From Auanema rhodensis (taxonomy: Eukaryota > Nematoda > Chromadorea > Rhabditida > Rhabditidae), in contig OZ059900.1 of assembly GCA_964057225.1 (NCBI GenBank), positions 3,668,501 through 3,732,500 of the forward strand: 64,000 nt of DNA. Direction: 5' to 3'. How positions within the stretch are numbered: position 1 is the first letter of the stretch; every line of letters starts with the position of its first letter. Positions 24,125 to 38,077 of this stretch are shown here, piece by piece. Made by a program: the position numbers and the translations under genes. The notes beneath the pieces are model-generated. The model did not search any database. It saw only the letters and a program-made list of their open reading frames with translations, and had not been told where the DNA came from.

Positions 24125-27100
24125 AAATTTTGATCATATTTGTTAAGATTCGAAAATCAAACACACAATACACGAAATAAGTTTATTTTTACAAGTTTGC
24201 ACTGATATTTATTCATTTTGATCAAAAAAGGTCGAAAATAGAAAGAATTTTTGAAATTTCCGAGTTTTGAGTCTAATTTGGCTAAATCGCTCATATATAT
24301 GATCAGAAGCATAGGTGTATTGTCTATGACAACAAAAGTCATTAATTAAACACTAATGATGTTTAAATCACTAAATTTCGCTCTAATAGCATTACTACAC
24401 TAAGTATGGTCGTTTTTATGAATTTAACACCATATACTCACCGATTTTTGGTACAAAATCTGTAATACTCGTAAATTTTGATCATATTCGTTAAGATTTG
24501 AGAATCAAACACACAATACACAATATCAGTCTATTTTTATGAGCTTGCACTGATATATATTCATTTTGATCAAAAAAGGTCGAAAATAGAAAGAATTTTT
24601 GAAATTTCCGAGTTTTGAGTCCAATTTGGCTAAATCGCTCATATATATGATCAAAAGCATAGTTCTATTGTCTATAACAACAAAAGTCTTTAATTAAACG
24701 CTAGTGATGTTTTAATACTGAATTTTGCTCAAATAGCATTACTACACTAAGTATGGTCGTTTTTATGCCTTTAACACCATATACTCACCGATTTTTGGTA
24801 CAAAATCTGTAATACTTGTAAATTTTGATCATATTCGTTAAGATTCGAAAATCAAACACACAATACACGAAATAAGTTTATTTTTACAAGTTTGCACTGA
24901 TATTTATTCATTTTGATCAAAAAAGGTCGAAACTAGAAAGAATTTTTGAAATTTCCGAGTTTTGAGTCTAATTTGGCTAAATCGCTCATATATATGATCA
25001 AAAGCATAGTTTCACTGTCTATGATAACAAAAGTCTTCAAATATACACTAGTAATGATTAAATCACTGAATTTCACTCAAATAGCATTACTACACTAAGT
25101 ATGGTCGTTTTTATGCCTTTAACACCATATACTCACCGATTTTCGGTACAAAATCTGTAATACTTGTAAATTTTGATCATATCCGTTAAGATTTGAGAAT
25201 CAAACACACAATACACAAAATCAGTCTATTTTTATGAGCTTGCACTGATATATATTCATTTTGATCAAAAAAGGTCGAAAATAGAAAGAATTTTTGAAAT
25301 TTCCGAGTTTTGAGTCTAATTTGGCTAAATCGCTCATATATATGATCAGAAGCATAGTTTTATGGTCTATGACAACAAAAGTCATCAATTAAACGCTAGT
25401 GATGTTTAAATACTGATTTTCGCTCAAATAGCATTACTACACTAAGTATGGTCGTTTTTATGCCTTTAATACCATATACTCACCGATTTTTGGTACAAAA
25501 TCTGTAATACTCGTAAATTTCGATCATATTTGTTAAGATTTGAGAATCAAACACACAATACACAAAATCAGTCTATTTTATAAGCTTGCACTGATATATA
25601 TTCATTTTGATCAAAAAAGGTCGAAAATAGAAAGAATTTTTGAAATTTCCGAGTTTTGAGTCTAATTTGGCTAAATCGCTCATATATATGATCAGAAGCA
25701 TAGTTTTATGGTCTATGACAACAAAAGTCATCAATTAAACGCTAGTGATGTTTAAATACTGATTTTCGCTCAAATAGCATTACTACACTAAGTATGGTCG
25801 TTTTTATGCCTTTAACACCATATACTCACCGATTTTTGGTACAAAATCTGTGATACTCGTAAATTTTGATCATATTTGGTGAGATTCGAGAATCAAACAC
25901 ACAATACACGAAATAAGTTTATTTTTACGAGTTTGCACTGATATTTATTCATTTTGATCAAAAAAGGTCGAAAATAGAAAGAATTTTTGAAATTTCCGAG
26001 TTTTGAGTCCAATTGGGCTAAATCGCTCATATATATGATCAAAAGCATAGTTTTACTGTCTATGATAACAAAAGTCATCAATTAAACGCTAGTGATGTTT
26101 AAATACTAATTTTCGCTCAAATAGCATTACTACACTAAGTATGGTCGTTTTTATGCCTTTAACACCATATACTCACCGATTTTTGGTACAAAATCTGTAA
26201 TACTTGTAAATTTCGATCATATTCGGTGAGATTCGAGAATCAAACACACAATACACGAAATAAGTTCATTTTTACGAGTTTGCACTGATATTTATTCATT
26301 TTGATCAAAAAAGGTCGAAAATAGAAAGAATTTTTGAAATTTCCGAGTTTTGAGTCTAATTTGGCTAAATCGCTCATATATATGATCAAAAGCATAGTTT
26401 TATTGTCTATGACAACAAAAGTCATCAATTAAACGCTAGTGATGTTTAAATACTGATTTTCGCTCAAATAGCATTACTACACTAAGTATGGTCGTTTTTA
26501 TGCCTTTAACACCATATACTCACCGATTTTTGGTACAAAATCTGTAATACTCGTAAATTTCGATCATATTCGTTAAGATTTGAGAATCAAACACACAATA
26601 CACAAAATCAGTCTATTTTTATAAGCTTGCACTGATATATATTCATTTTGATCAAAAAAGGTCGAAAATAGAAAGAATTTTTGAAATTTCCGAGTTTTGA
26701 GTCTAATTTGGCTAAATCGCTCATATATATGATCAGAAGCATAGTTTTATGGTCTATGACAACAAAAGTCATCAATTAAACGCTAGTGATGTTTAAATAC
26801 TGATTTTCGCTCAAATAGCATTACTACACTAAGTATGGTCGTTTTTATGCCTTTAACACCATATACTCACCGATTTTTGGTACAAAATCTGTGATACTCG
26901 TAAATTTTGATCATATTCGGTGAGATTCGAGAATCAAACACACAATACACGAAATAAGTTTATTTTTACGAGTTTGCACTGATATTTATTCATTTTGATC
27001 AAAAAAGGTCGAAAATAGAAAGAATTTTTGAAATTTCCGAGTTTTGAGTCCAATTGGGCTAAATCGCTCATATATATGATCAAAAGCATAGTTTTACTGT

Positions 27101-27942
27101 CTATGATAACAAAAGTCTTCAAATATACACTAATAATGATTAAATCACTGAATTTCACTCAAATAGCATTACTACACTAAGTATGGTCGTTTTTATGCCT
27201 TTAACACCATATACTCACCGATTTTTGATACAAAATCTGTGATACTCGTAAATTTTGATCATATTCGGTGAGATTCGAGAATCAAACACACAATACACGA
27301 AATAAGTTTATTTTTACGAGTTTGCACTGATATTTATTCATTTTGATCAAAAAAGGTCGAAAATAGAAAGAATTTTTGAAATTTCCGAGTTTTGAGTCTA
27401 ATTTGGCTAAATCGCTCATTTATATGATCAGAAGCAAAGTTTTATTGTCTATGACAACAAAAGTCATCAATTAAACGCTAGTGATGTTTAAATACTAATT
27501 TTCGCTCAAATAGCATTACTACACTAAGTATGGTCGTTTTTATGCCTTTAACACCATATACTCACCGATTTTTGGTACAAAATCTGTAATACTTGTAAAT
27601 TTCGATCATATTCGGTGAGATTCGAGAATCAAACACACAATACACGAAATAAGTTTATTTTTACGAGTTTGCACTGATATTTATTCATTTTGATCAAAAA
27701 AGGACGAAAATAGAAAGAATTTTTGAAATTTCCGAGTTTTGAGTCTAATTTGGCTAAATCGCTCATATATATGATCAAAAGCATAGTTTTATTGTCTATG
27801 ACAACAAAAGTCATCAATTAAACGCTAGTGATGTCTAAATACTGAATTTCGCTCAAATAGCATTACTACACTAAGTATGGTCGTTTTTATGCCTTTAACA
27901 CCATATACTCACCGATTTTTGGTACAAAATCTGTAATACTCG

Positions 27943-28240
27943 TAAATTTTGATCATATTCGTTAAGATTTGAGAATCAAACATACAATACACAAAATCAG
28001 TCTGTTTTTATGAGCTTGCACTGATATATATTTATTTTGATCAAAAAAGGTCGAAAATAGAAAGAATTTTCGAAATTTCCGAGTTTTGAGTCTAATTTGG
28101 CTAAATCGCTCATTTATATGATCAGAAGCAAAGTTTTATTGTCTATGACAACTGACAACATTACTACACTAAGTATGGTCGTTTTTATGCCTTTAACACC
28201 ATATACTCACCGATTTTTGGTACAAAATCTGTGATACTCG
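27943..28240 (-). repeat. Satellite monomer with internal deletion (298 bp), copy 1
   Basis: After GTCTATGACAAC the usual 55 bases are missing and six bases, TGACAA, stand in their place before CATTACTACAC, a net loss of 49 bp. The product is a tandem TGACAACTGACAAC. It shares the variant ATATATTTATTTTG with the copy at 53396, supporting common descent although they lie about 25 kb apart. Confidence 0.9.
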
Positions 28241-29975
28241 TAAATTCTGATCATATTCGGTGAGATTCGAGAATCAAACACACAATACACGAAATAAGTT
28301 TATTTTTACGAGTTTGCACTGATATTTATTCATTTTGATCAAAAAAGGTCGAAAATAGAAAGAATTTTTGAATTTTCCGAGTTTTGAGTCCAATTGGGCT
28401 AAATCGCTCATATATATGATCAAAAACATAGTTTTATTGTCTATAACAACAAAAGTCATCAATTAAACGCTAGTGATGTTTAAATACTGATTTTCGCTCA
28501 AATAGCATTACTACACTAAGTATGGTCGTTTTTATGCCTTTAACACCATATACTCACCGATTTTTGGTACAAAATCTGTGATACTCGTAAATTTTGATCA
28601 TATTCGGTGAGATTCGAGAATCAAACACACAATACACGAAATAAGTTCATTTTTACGAGTTTGCACTGATATTTATTCATTTTGATCAAAAAAGGTCGAA
28701 AATAGAAAGAATTTTTGAAATTTCCGAGTTTTGAGTCTAATTTGGCTAAATCGCTCATATATATGATCAAAAGCATAGTTTTATTGTCTATGACAACAAA
28801 AGTCATTAATTAAACGCTAGTGATGTTTAAATACTGAATTTCGCTCAAATAGCATTACTACACTAAGTATGGTCGTTTTTATGCCTTTAACACCATATAC
28901 TCACCGATTTTTGGTACAAAATCTGTAATACTCGTAAATTTTGATCATATTCGTTAAGATTTGAGAATCAAACATACAATACACAAAATCAGTCTATTTT
29001 TTTGAGCTTGCACTGATATATATTCATTTTGATCAAAAAAGGTCGAAAATAGAAAGAATTTTTGAAATTTCCGAGTTTTGAGTCTAATTTGGCTAAATCG
29101 CTCATATATATGATCAGAAGCATAGTTTTATGGTCTATGACAACAAAAGTCATCAATTAAACGCTAGTGATGTTTAAATACTGAATTTCGCTCAAATAGC
29201 ATTACTACACTAAGTATGGTCGTTTTTATGCCTTTAACACCATATACTCACCGATTTTTGGTACAAAATCTGTAATACTCGTAAATTTTGATCATATTCG
29301 TTAAGATTTGAGAATCAAACACACAATACACAAAATCAGTCTATTTTAATGAGTTTGCATCGATATATATTCATTTTGATCAAAAAAAGTCGAAAATAGA
29401 AAGAATTTTTGAATTTTCCGAGTTTTGAGTCCAATTGGGCTAAATCGCTCATATATATGATCAAAAACATAGTTTTATTGTCTATAACAACAAAAGTCAT
29501 CAATTAAACGCTAGTGATGTTTAAATACTGATTTTCGCTCAAATAGCATTACTACACTAAGTATGGTCGTTTTTATGCCTTTAACACCATATACTCACCG
29601 ATTTTTGGTACAAAATCTGTAATACTCGTAAATTTTGATCATATTCGTTAAGATTTGAGAATCAAACATACAATACACAAAATCAGTCTATTTTTATGAG
29701 CTTGCACTGATATATATTCATTTTGATCAAAAAAGGTCGAAAATAGAAAGAATTTTTGAAATTTCCGAGTTTTGAGTCTAATTTGGCTAAATCGCTCATA
29801 TATATGATCAGAAGCATAGTTTTATGGTCTATGACAACAAAAGTCATCAATTAAACGCTAGTGATGTTTAAATACTGAATTTCGCTCAAATAGCATTACT
29901 ACACTAAGTATGGTCGTTTTTATGCCGTTAACACCATATACTCACCGATTTTTGGTACAAAATCTGTAATACTCG
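28241..29975 (-). repeat. HOR unit, 5-monomer, copy 1 (1,735 bp)
   Basis: Five minus-oriented monomers repeated almost exactly at 29976. Markers include ATTTTTTTGAGC near 28996 and the unusual GAGTTTGCATCG near 29351, both found again 1,735 bp downstream. GCCGTTAAC near 29926 recurs near 31661. Confidence 0.87.
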
Positions 29976-31710
29976 TAAATTTTGATCATATTCGTTAAGA
30001 TTTGAGAATCAAACACACAATACACGAAATAAGTTTATTTTTACGAGTTTGCACTGATATTTATTCATTTTGATCAAAAAAGGTCGAAAATAGAAAGAAT
30101 TTTTGAATTTTCCGAGTTTTGAGTCCAATTGGGCTAAATCGCTCATATATATGATCAAAAACATAGTTTTATTGTCTATAACAACAAAAGTCATCAATTA
30201 AACGCTAGTGATGTTTAAATACTGATTTTCGCTCAAATAGCATTACTACACTAAGTATGGTCGTTTTTATGCCTTTAACACCATATACTCACCGATTTTT
30301 GGTACAAAATCTGTGATACTCGTAAATTTTGATCATATTCGGTGAGATTCGAGAATCAAACACACAATACACGAAATAAGTTCATTTTTACGAGTTTGCA
30401 CTGATATTTATTCATTTTGATCAAAAAAGGTCGAAAATAGAAAGAATTTTTGAAATTTCCGAGTTTTGAGTCTAATTTGGCTAAATCGCTCATATATATG
30501 ATCAAAAGCATAGTTTTATTGTCTATGACAACAAAAGTCATTAATTAAACGCTAGTGATGTTTAAATACTGAATTTCGCTCAAATAGCATTACTACACTA
30601 AGTATGGTCGTTTTTATGCCTTTAACACCATATACTCACCGATTTTTGGTACAAAATCTGTAATACTCGTAAATTTTGATCATATTCGTTAAGATTTGAG
30701 AATCAAACATACAATACACAAAATCAGTCTATTTTTTTGAGCTTGCACTGATATATATTCATTTTGATCAAAAAAGGTCGAAAATAGAAAGAATTTTTGA
30801 AATTTCCGAGTTTTGAGTCTAATTTGGCTAAATCGCTCATATATATGATCAGAAGCATAGTTTTATGGTCTATGACAACAAAAGTCATCAATTAAACGCT
30901 AGTGATGTTTAAATACTGAATTTCGCTCAAATAGCATTACTACACTAAGTATGGTCGTTTTTATGCCTTTAACACCATATACTCACCGATTTTTGGTACA
31001 AAATCTGTAATACTCGTAAATTTTGATCATATTCGTTAAGATTTGAGAATCAAACACACAATACACAAAATCAGTCTATTTTAATGAGTTTGCATCGATA
31101 TATATTCATTTTGATCAAAAAAAGTCGAAAATAGAAAGAATTTTTGAATTTTCCGAGTTTTGAGTCCAATTGGGCTAAATCGCTCATATATATGATCAAA
31201 AACATAGTTTTATTGTCTATAACAACAAAAGTCATCAATTAAACGCTAGTGATGTTTAAATACTGATTTTCGCTCAAATAGCATTACTACACTAAGTATG
31301 GTCGTTTTTATGCCTTTAACACCATATACTCACCGATTTTTGGTACAAAATCTGTAATACTCGTAAATTTTGATCATATTCGTTAAGATTTGAGAATCAA
31401 ACATACAATACACAAAATCAGTCTATTTTTATGAGCTTGCACTGATATATATTCATTTTGATCAAAAAAGGTCGAAAATAGAAAGAATTTTTGAAATTTC
31501 CGAGTTTTGAGTCTAATTTGGCTAAATCGCTCATATATATGATCAGAAGCATAGTTTTATGGTCTATGACAACAAAAGTCATCAATTAAACGCTAGTGAT
31601 GTTTAAATACTGAATTTCGCTCAAATAGCATTACTACACTAAGTATGGTCGTTTTTATGCCGTTAACACCATATACTCACCGATTTTTGGTACAAAATCT
31701 GTAATACTCG
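29976..31710 (-). repeat. HOR unit, 5-monomer, copy 2 (1,735 bp)
   Basis: Near-identical to 28241-29975. One difference is in the first few monomer bases of copy 1 (GTAAATTCTGATC there, GTAAATTTTGATC here). A third, incomplete copy follows from 31711 and diverges after about three monomers, where the fourth has GAATTTGCATCG and group A sequence. Confidence 0.87.
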
Positions 31711-32403
31711 TAAATTTTGATCATATTCGTTAAGATTTGAGAATCAAACACACAATACACGAAATAAGTTTATTTTTACGAGTTTGCACTGATATTTATT
31801 CATTTTGATCAAAAAAGGTCGAAAATAGAAAGAATTTTTGAATTTTCCGAGTTTTGAGTCCAATTGGGCTAAATCGCTCATATATATGATCAAAAACATA
31901 GTTTTATTGTCTATAACAACAAAAGTCATCAATTAAACGCTAGTGATGTTTAAATACTGATTTTCGCTCAAATAGCATTACTACACTAAGTATGGTCGTT
32001 TTTATGCCTTTAACACCATATACTCACCGATTTTTGGTACAAAATCTGTGATACTCGTAAATTTTGATCATATTCGGTGAGATTCGAGAATCAAACACAC
32101 AATACACGAAATAAGTTCATTTTTACGAGTTTGCACTGATATTTATTCATTTTGATCAAAAAAGGTCGAAAATAGAAAGAATTTTTGAAATTTCCGAGTT
32201 TTGAGTCTAATTTGGCTAAATCGCTCATATATATGATCAAAAGCATAGTTTTATTGTCTATGACAACAAAAGTCATTAATTAAACGCTAGTGATGTTTAA
32301 ATACTAAATTTCGCTCAAATAGCATTACTACACTAAGTATGGTCGTTTTTATGCCTTTAACACCATATACTCACCGATTTTTGGTACAAAATCTGTAATA
32401 CTC

Positions 32404-34834
32404 GTAAATTTTGATCATATTCGTTAAGATTTGAGAATCAAACATACAATACACAAAATCAGTCTATTTTTATGAGCTTGCACTGATATATATTCATTTT
32501 GATCAAAAAAGGTCGAAAATAGAAAGAATTTTTGAAATTTCCGAGTTTTGAGTCTAATTTGGCTAAATCGCTCATATATATGATCAGAAGCATAGTTTTA
32601 TGGTCTATGACAACAAAAGTCATCAATTAAACGCTAGTGATGTTTAAATACTGAATTTCGCTCAAATAGCATTACTACACTAAGTATGGTCGTTTTTATG
32701 CCTTTAACACCATATACTCACCGATTTTTGGTACAAAATCTGTAATACTCGTAAATTTTGATCATATTCGTTAAGATTTGAGAATCAAACACACAATACA
32801 CAAAATCAGTCTATTTTTATGAATTTGCATCGATATATATTCATTTTGATCAAAAAAAGTCGAAAATAGAAAGAATTTTTGAATTTTCCGAGTTTTGAGT
32901 CCAATTGGGCTAAATCGCTCATATATATGATCAAAAGCATAGTTTTACTGTCTATGATAACAAAAGTCTTCAAATATACACTAATAATGATTAAATCACT
33001 GAATTTCACTCAAATAGCATTACTACACTAAGTATGGTCGTTTTTATGCCTTTAACACCATATACTCACCGATTTTTGGTACAAAATCTGTGATACTCGT
33101 AAATTTTGATCATATTCGGTGAGATTCGAGAATCAAACACACAATACACGAAATAAGTTTATTTTTACGAGTTTGCACTGATATTTATTCATTTTGATCA
33201 AAAAAGGTCGAAAATAGAAAGAATTTTTGAAATTTCCGAGTTTTGAGTCTAATTTGGCTAAATCGCTCATATATATGATCAAAAGCATAATTTTATTGTC
33301 TATGACAACAAAAGTCATCAATTAAACGCTAGTGATGTTTAAATACTGAATTTCGCTCAAATAGCATTACTACACTAAGTATGGTCGTTTTTATGCCTTT
33401 AACACCATATACTCACCGATTTTTGGTACAAAATCTGTAATACTCGTAAATTTTGATCATATTCGTTAAGATTCGAGAATCAAACACATAATACACGAAA
33501 TAAGTCTATTTTTATGAGTTTACACTGATATATATTCATTTTGATCAAAAAAGGTCGAAAATAGAAAGAATTTTTGAAATTTCCGAGTTTTGAGTCTAAT
33601 TTGGCTAAATCGCTCATTTATATGATCAGAAGCAAAGTTTTATTGTCTATGACAACAAAAGTCATCAATTAAACGCTAGTGATGTTTAAATACTGAATTT
33701 CGCTCAAATAGCATTACTACACTAAGTATGGTCGTTTTTATGCCTTTAACACCATATACTCACCGATTTTTGGTACAAAATCTGTAATACTCGTAAATTT
33801 TGATCATATTCGTTAAGATTTGAGAATCAAACATACAATACACAAAATCAGTCTATTTTTATGAGCTTGCACTGATATATATTCATTTTGATCAAAAAAG
33901 GTCGAAAATAGAAAGAATTTTTGAAATTTCCGAGTTTTGAGTCTAATTTGGCTAAATCGCTCATATATATGATCAGAAGCATAGTTTTATGGTCTATGAC
34001 AACCAAAGTCATCAATTAAACGCTAGTGATGTTTAAATACTGAATTTCGCTCAAATAGCATTACTACACTAAGTATGGTCGTTTTTATGCCTTTAACACC
34101 ATATACTCACCGATTTTTGGTACAAAATCTGTAATACTCGTAAATTTTGATCATATTCGTTAAGATTTGAGAATCAAACACACAATACACAAAATCAGTC
34201 TATTTTTATGAATTTGCATCGATATATATTCATTTTGATCAAAAAAAGTCGAAAATAGAAAGAATTTTTGAATTTTCCGAGTTTTGAGTCCAATTGGGCT
34301 AAATCGCTCATATATATGATCAAAAGCATAGTTTTACTGTCTATGATAACAAAAGTCTTCAAATATACACTAATAATGATTAAATCACTGAATTTCACTC
34401 AAATAGCATTACTACACTAAGTATGGTCGTTTTTATGCTTTTAACACCATATACTCACCGATTTTTGGTACAAAATCTGTGATACTCGTAAATTTTGATC
34501 ATATTCGGTGAGATTCGAGAATCAAACACACAATACACGAAATAAGTTTATTTTTACGAGTTTGCACTGATATTTATTCATTTTGATCAAAAAAGGTCGA
34601 AAATAGAAAGAATTTTTGAAATTTCCGAGTTTTGAGTCTAATTTGGCTAAATCGCTCATATATATGATCAAAAGCATAATTTTATTGTCTATGACAACAA
34701 AAGTCATCAATTAAACGCTAGTGATGATTAAATACTGAATTTCGCTCAAATAGCATTACTACACTAAGTATGGTCGTTTTTATGCCTTTAACACCATATA
34801 CTCACCGATTTTTGGTACAAAATCTGTAATACTC
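32404..34834 (-). repeat. Three-monomer block duplicated at 1,389-bp offset
   Basis: 32404-33445 is matched by 33793-34834. Both contain a monomer with ATGGTCTATGACAAC, then one with GAATTTGCATCG and a group A end, then one with AAGCATAATTTTATTG. The single monomer between the two blocks differs. Copy 2 has private changes such as GACAACCAAAG and TATGCTTTTAAC. Confidence 0.75.
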
Positions 34835-35182
34835 GTAAATTTTGATCATATTCGTTAAGATTTGAGAATCAAACATACAATACACAAAATCAGTCTATGT
34901 TTATGAGCTTGCACTGATATATATTCATTTTGATCAAAAAAGGTCGAAAATAGAAAGAATTTTTGAAATTTCCGAGTTTTGAGTCTAATTTGGCTAAATC
35001 GCTCATTTATATGATCAGAAGCAAAGTTTTATTGTCTATGACAACAAAAGTCATCAATTAAACGCTAGTGATGTTTAAATACTAATTTTCGCTCAAATAG
35101 CATTACTACACTAAGTATGGTCGTTTTTATGCCTTTAACACCATATACTCACCGATTTTTGGTACAAAATCTGTAATACTTG

Positions 35183-36571
35183 TAAATTTTGATCATATTC
35201 GTTAAGATTCCAGAATCAAACACATAATACACGAAATAAGTCTATTTTTATGAGTTTGCACTGATATTTATTCATTTTGATCAAAAAAGGTCGAAAATAG
35301 AAAGAATTTTTGAATTTTCCGAGTTTTGAGTCCAATTGGGCTAAATCGCTCATATATATGATCAAAAACATAGTTTTATTGTCTATAACAACAAAAGTCA
35401 TCAATTAAACGCTAGTGATGTTTAAATACTGATTTTCGCTCAAATAGCATTACTACACTAAGTATGGTCGTTTTTATGCCTTTAACACCATATACTCACC
35501 GATTTTTGGTACAAAATCTGTGATACTCGTAAATTTTGATCATATTCGGTGAGATTCGAGAATCAAACACACAATACACGAAATAAGTTCATTTTTACGA
35601 GTTTGCACTGATATTTATTCATTTTGATCAAAAAAGGTCGAAAATAGAAAGAATTTTTGAAATTTCCGAGTTTTGAGTCTAATTTGGCTAAATCGCTCAT
35701 ATATAAGATCAAAAGCATAGTTTTATTGTCTATGACAACAAAAGTCATCAATTAAACGCTAGTGATGTTTAAATACTGAATTTCGCTCAAATAGCATTAC
35801 TACACTAAGTATGGTCGTTTTTATGCCTTTAACACCATATACTCACCGATTTTTGGTACAAAATCTGTAATACTCGTAAATTTTGATCATATTCGTTAAG
35901 ATTTGAGAATCAAACATACAATACACAAAATCAGTCTATTTTTATGAGCTTGCACTGATATATATTCATTTTGATCAAAAAAGCTCGAAAATAGAAAGAA
36001 TTTTTGAAATTTCCGAGTTTTGAGTCTAATTTGGCTAAATCGCTCATTTATATGATCAGAAGCAAAGTTTTATTGTCTATGACAACAAAAGTCATCAATT
36101 AAACGCTAGTGATGTTTAAATACTAATTTTCGCTCAAATAGCATTACTACACTAAGTATGGTCGTTGTTATGCCTTTAACACCATATACTCACCGATTTT
36201 TGCTACAAAATCTGTAATACTTGTAAATTTTGATCATATTCGTTAAGATTCGAGAATCAAACACATAATACACGGAATAAGTCTATTTTTATGAGTTTGC
36301 ACTGATATTTATTCATTTTGATCAAAAAAGGTCGAAAATAGAAAGAATTTTTGAAATTTCCGAGTTTTGAGTCTAATTTGGCTAAATCGCTCATATATAT
36401 GATCAAAAGCATAATTTTATTGTCTATGACAACAAAAGTCATCAATTAAACGCTAGTGATGTTTAAATACTGAATTTCGCTCAAATAGCATTACTACACT
36501 AAGTATGGTCGTTTTTATGCCTTTAACACCATATACTCACCGATTTTTGGTACAAAATCTGTAATACTCGT
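35183..36571 (-). repeat. Recurrent four-monomer cassette, copy 2
   Basis: Same variant order as 22736-24124, with CATATATAAGATC near 35700 and AAAAAAGCTCGAAAATAG near 35980. Private changes include TCGTTGTTATGCC near 36164 and CACGGAATAAG near 36271. The fourth monomer carries AAGCATAATTTTATTG instead of AAGCATAGTTTTATTG. Confidence 0.7.
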
Positions 36572-37785
36572 AAATTTTGATCATATTCGTTAAGATTCGA
36601 GAATCAAACACATAATACACGAAATAAGTCTATTTTTATGAGCTTGCACTGATATATATTCATTTTGATCAAAAAAGGTCGAAAATAGAAAGAATTTTTG
36701 AAATTTCCGAGTTTTGAGTCTAATTTGGCTAAATCGCTCATTTATATGATCAGAAGCAAAGTTTTATTGTCTATGACAACAAAAGTCATCAATTAAACGC
36801 TAGTGATGTTTAAATACTGAATTTCGCTCAAATAGCATTACTACACTAAGTATGGTCGTTTTTATGCCTTTAACACCATATACTCACCGATTTTTGCTAC
36901 AAAATCTGTAATACTCGTAAATTTTGATCATATTCGTTAAGATTCGAGAATCAAACACATAATACACGAAATAAGTCTATTTTTATGAGCTTGCACTGAT
37001 ATATATTCATTTTGATCAAAAAAGGTCGAAAATAGAAAGAATTTTTGAAATTTCCGAGTTTTGAGTCTAATTTGGCTAAATCGCTCATATATATGATCAG
37101 AAGCATAGTTTTATGGTCTATGACAACCAAAGTCATCAATTAAACGCTAGTGATGTTTAAATACTGAATTTCGCTCAAATAGCATTACTACACTAAGTAT
37201 GGTCGTTTTTATGCCTTTAACACCATATACTCACCGATTTTTGGTACAAAATCTGTAATACTCGTAAATTTTGATCATATTCGTTAAGATTTGAGAATCA
37301 AACACACAATACACAAAATCAGTCTATTTTTATGAGCTTGCACTGATATATATTCATTTTGATCAAAAAAGGTCGAAAATAGAAAGAATTTTTGAAATTT
37401 CCGAGTTTTGAGTCTAATTTGGCTAAATCGCTCATATATATGATCAGAAGCATAGTTTTATGGTCTATGACAACAAAAGTCATCAATTAAACGCTAGTGA
37501 TGTTTAAATACTGAATTTCACTCAAATAGCATTACTACACTAAGTATGGTCGTTTTTATGCTTTTAACACCATATACTCACCGATTTTTGGTACAAAATC
37601 TGTGATACTCGTAAATTTTGATCATATTCGGTGAGATTCGAGAATCAAACACACAATACACGAAATAAGTTTATTTTTACGAGTTTGCACTGATATATAT
37701 TCATTTTGATCAAAAAAGGTCGAAAATAGAAAGAATTTTTGAAATTTCCGAGTTTTGAGTCTAATTTGGCTAAATCGCTCATATA

Positions 37786-37787
37786 TA
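37786..37787. repeat. TA target-site duplication, left
   Basis: The interrupted monomer reads CATATATA before the element and TATGATCAG after it. Removing the element and one TA restores CATATATATGATC, as in intact monomers. TA duplication is the Tc1/mariner signature. Confidence 0.93.
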
Positions 37788-37816
37788 CACTGTGGTGCAA
37801 AATATAGTAACCTCTT
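37788..37816 (+). repeat. Left terminal inverted repeat (29 bp)
   Basis: Starts CACTGTGGTGCAAAATAT and ends CCTCTT at 37816. It matches the reverse complement of the right end at 28 of 29 positions; the one mismatch is A here against T there, at position 19 of the repeat. Confidence 0.95.
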
Positions 37817-38054
37817 GAAAAAAATCTAAATTTTTTTAATATCAATATTTTTCTGAACAATGTTCACAAATAAATAATAAACACTTCTACATGTGTCAAA
37901 CCATAAATAAAGCAAGGTGTCAACGCATGTCATAAAAAAGATATATGAACAAAACCTTTTTTTCAGCGATCATTACTATCATCAAAAAAAACTTTAAAAT
38001 AATTTTTTTTGCTTTCAACTTAATTTTTTGAATATTTTTGCTAATTCTTGAAAT

Positions 38055-38077
38055 TTATTCAGGCTTTACCTGAATAA
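38055..38077 (+). promoter_or_regulatory. Perfect hairpin overlapping the transposase start codon
   Basis: TTATTCAGG (38055-38063), loop CTTTA, CCTGAATAA (38069-38077): a 9-bp perfect stem whose last base is the A of the ATG. In the mRNA it could mask the start codon. The stem also contains TTTATTCAG, which resembles a 3' splice or trans-splice acceptor; cutting there would leave a 14-nt leader. Both roles are inference. Confidence 0.45.

Larger units (their letters stand above)
22381..37787 (-). repeat. Satellite array, minus-oriented domain, left part
   Basis: The same satellite in reverse complement, starting abruptly at ATACTCGTAAATTTTGATC and continuing head to tail to the transposon. 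Most monomers are group B at 347 bp, with group A units scattered (for example around 27100, 32950 and 34340). Unit boundaries (end of ATACTCG) fall, for example, at 28240, 29975, 31710, 32751 and 34140. No gene, promoter or RNA gene is visible. Confidence 0.97.

Noticed and set aside
22381-37787. Treating the whole window as one giant perfect palindrome
   Set aside because: The two arms differ in monomer types, HOR order and phase at the join, so they are inverted relatives and not mirror copies.
37645-37860. 71-codon minus-strand open frame spanning the left transposon end
   Set aside because: A chance fusion of the satellite frame with the terminal repeat and AT-rich leader of the transposon.
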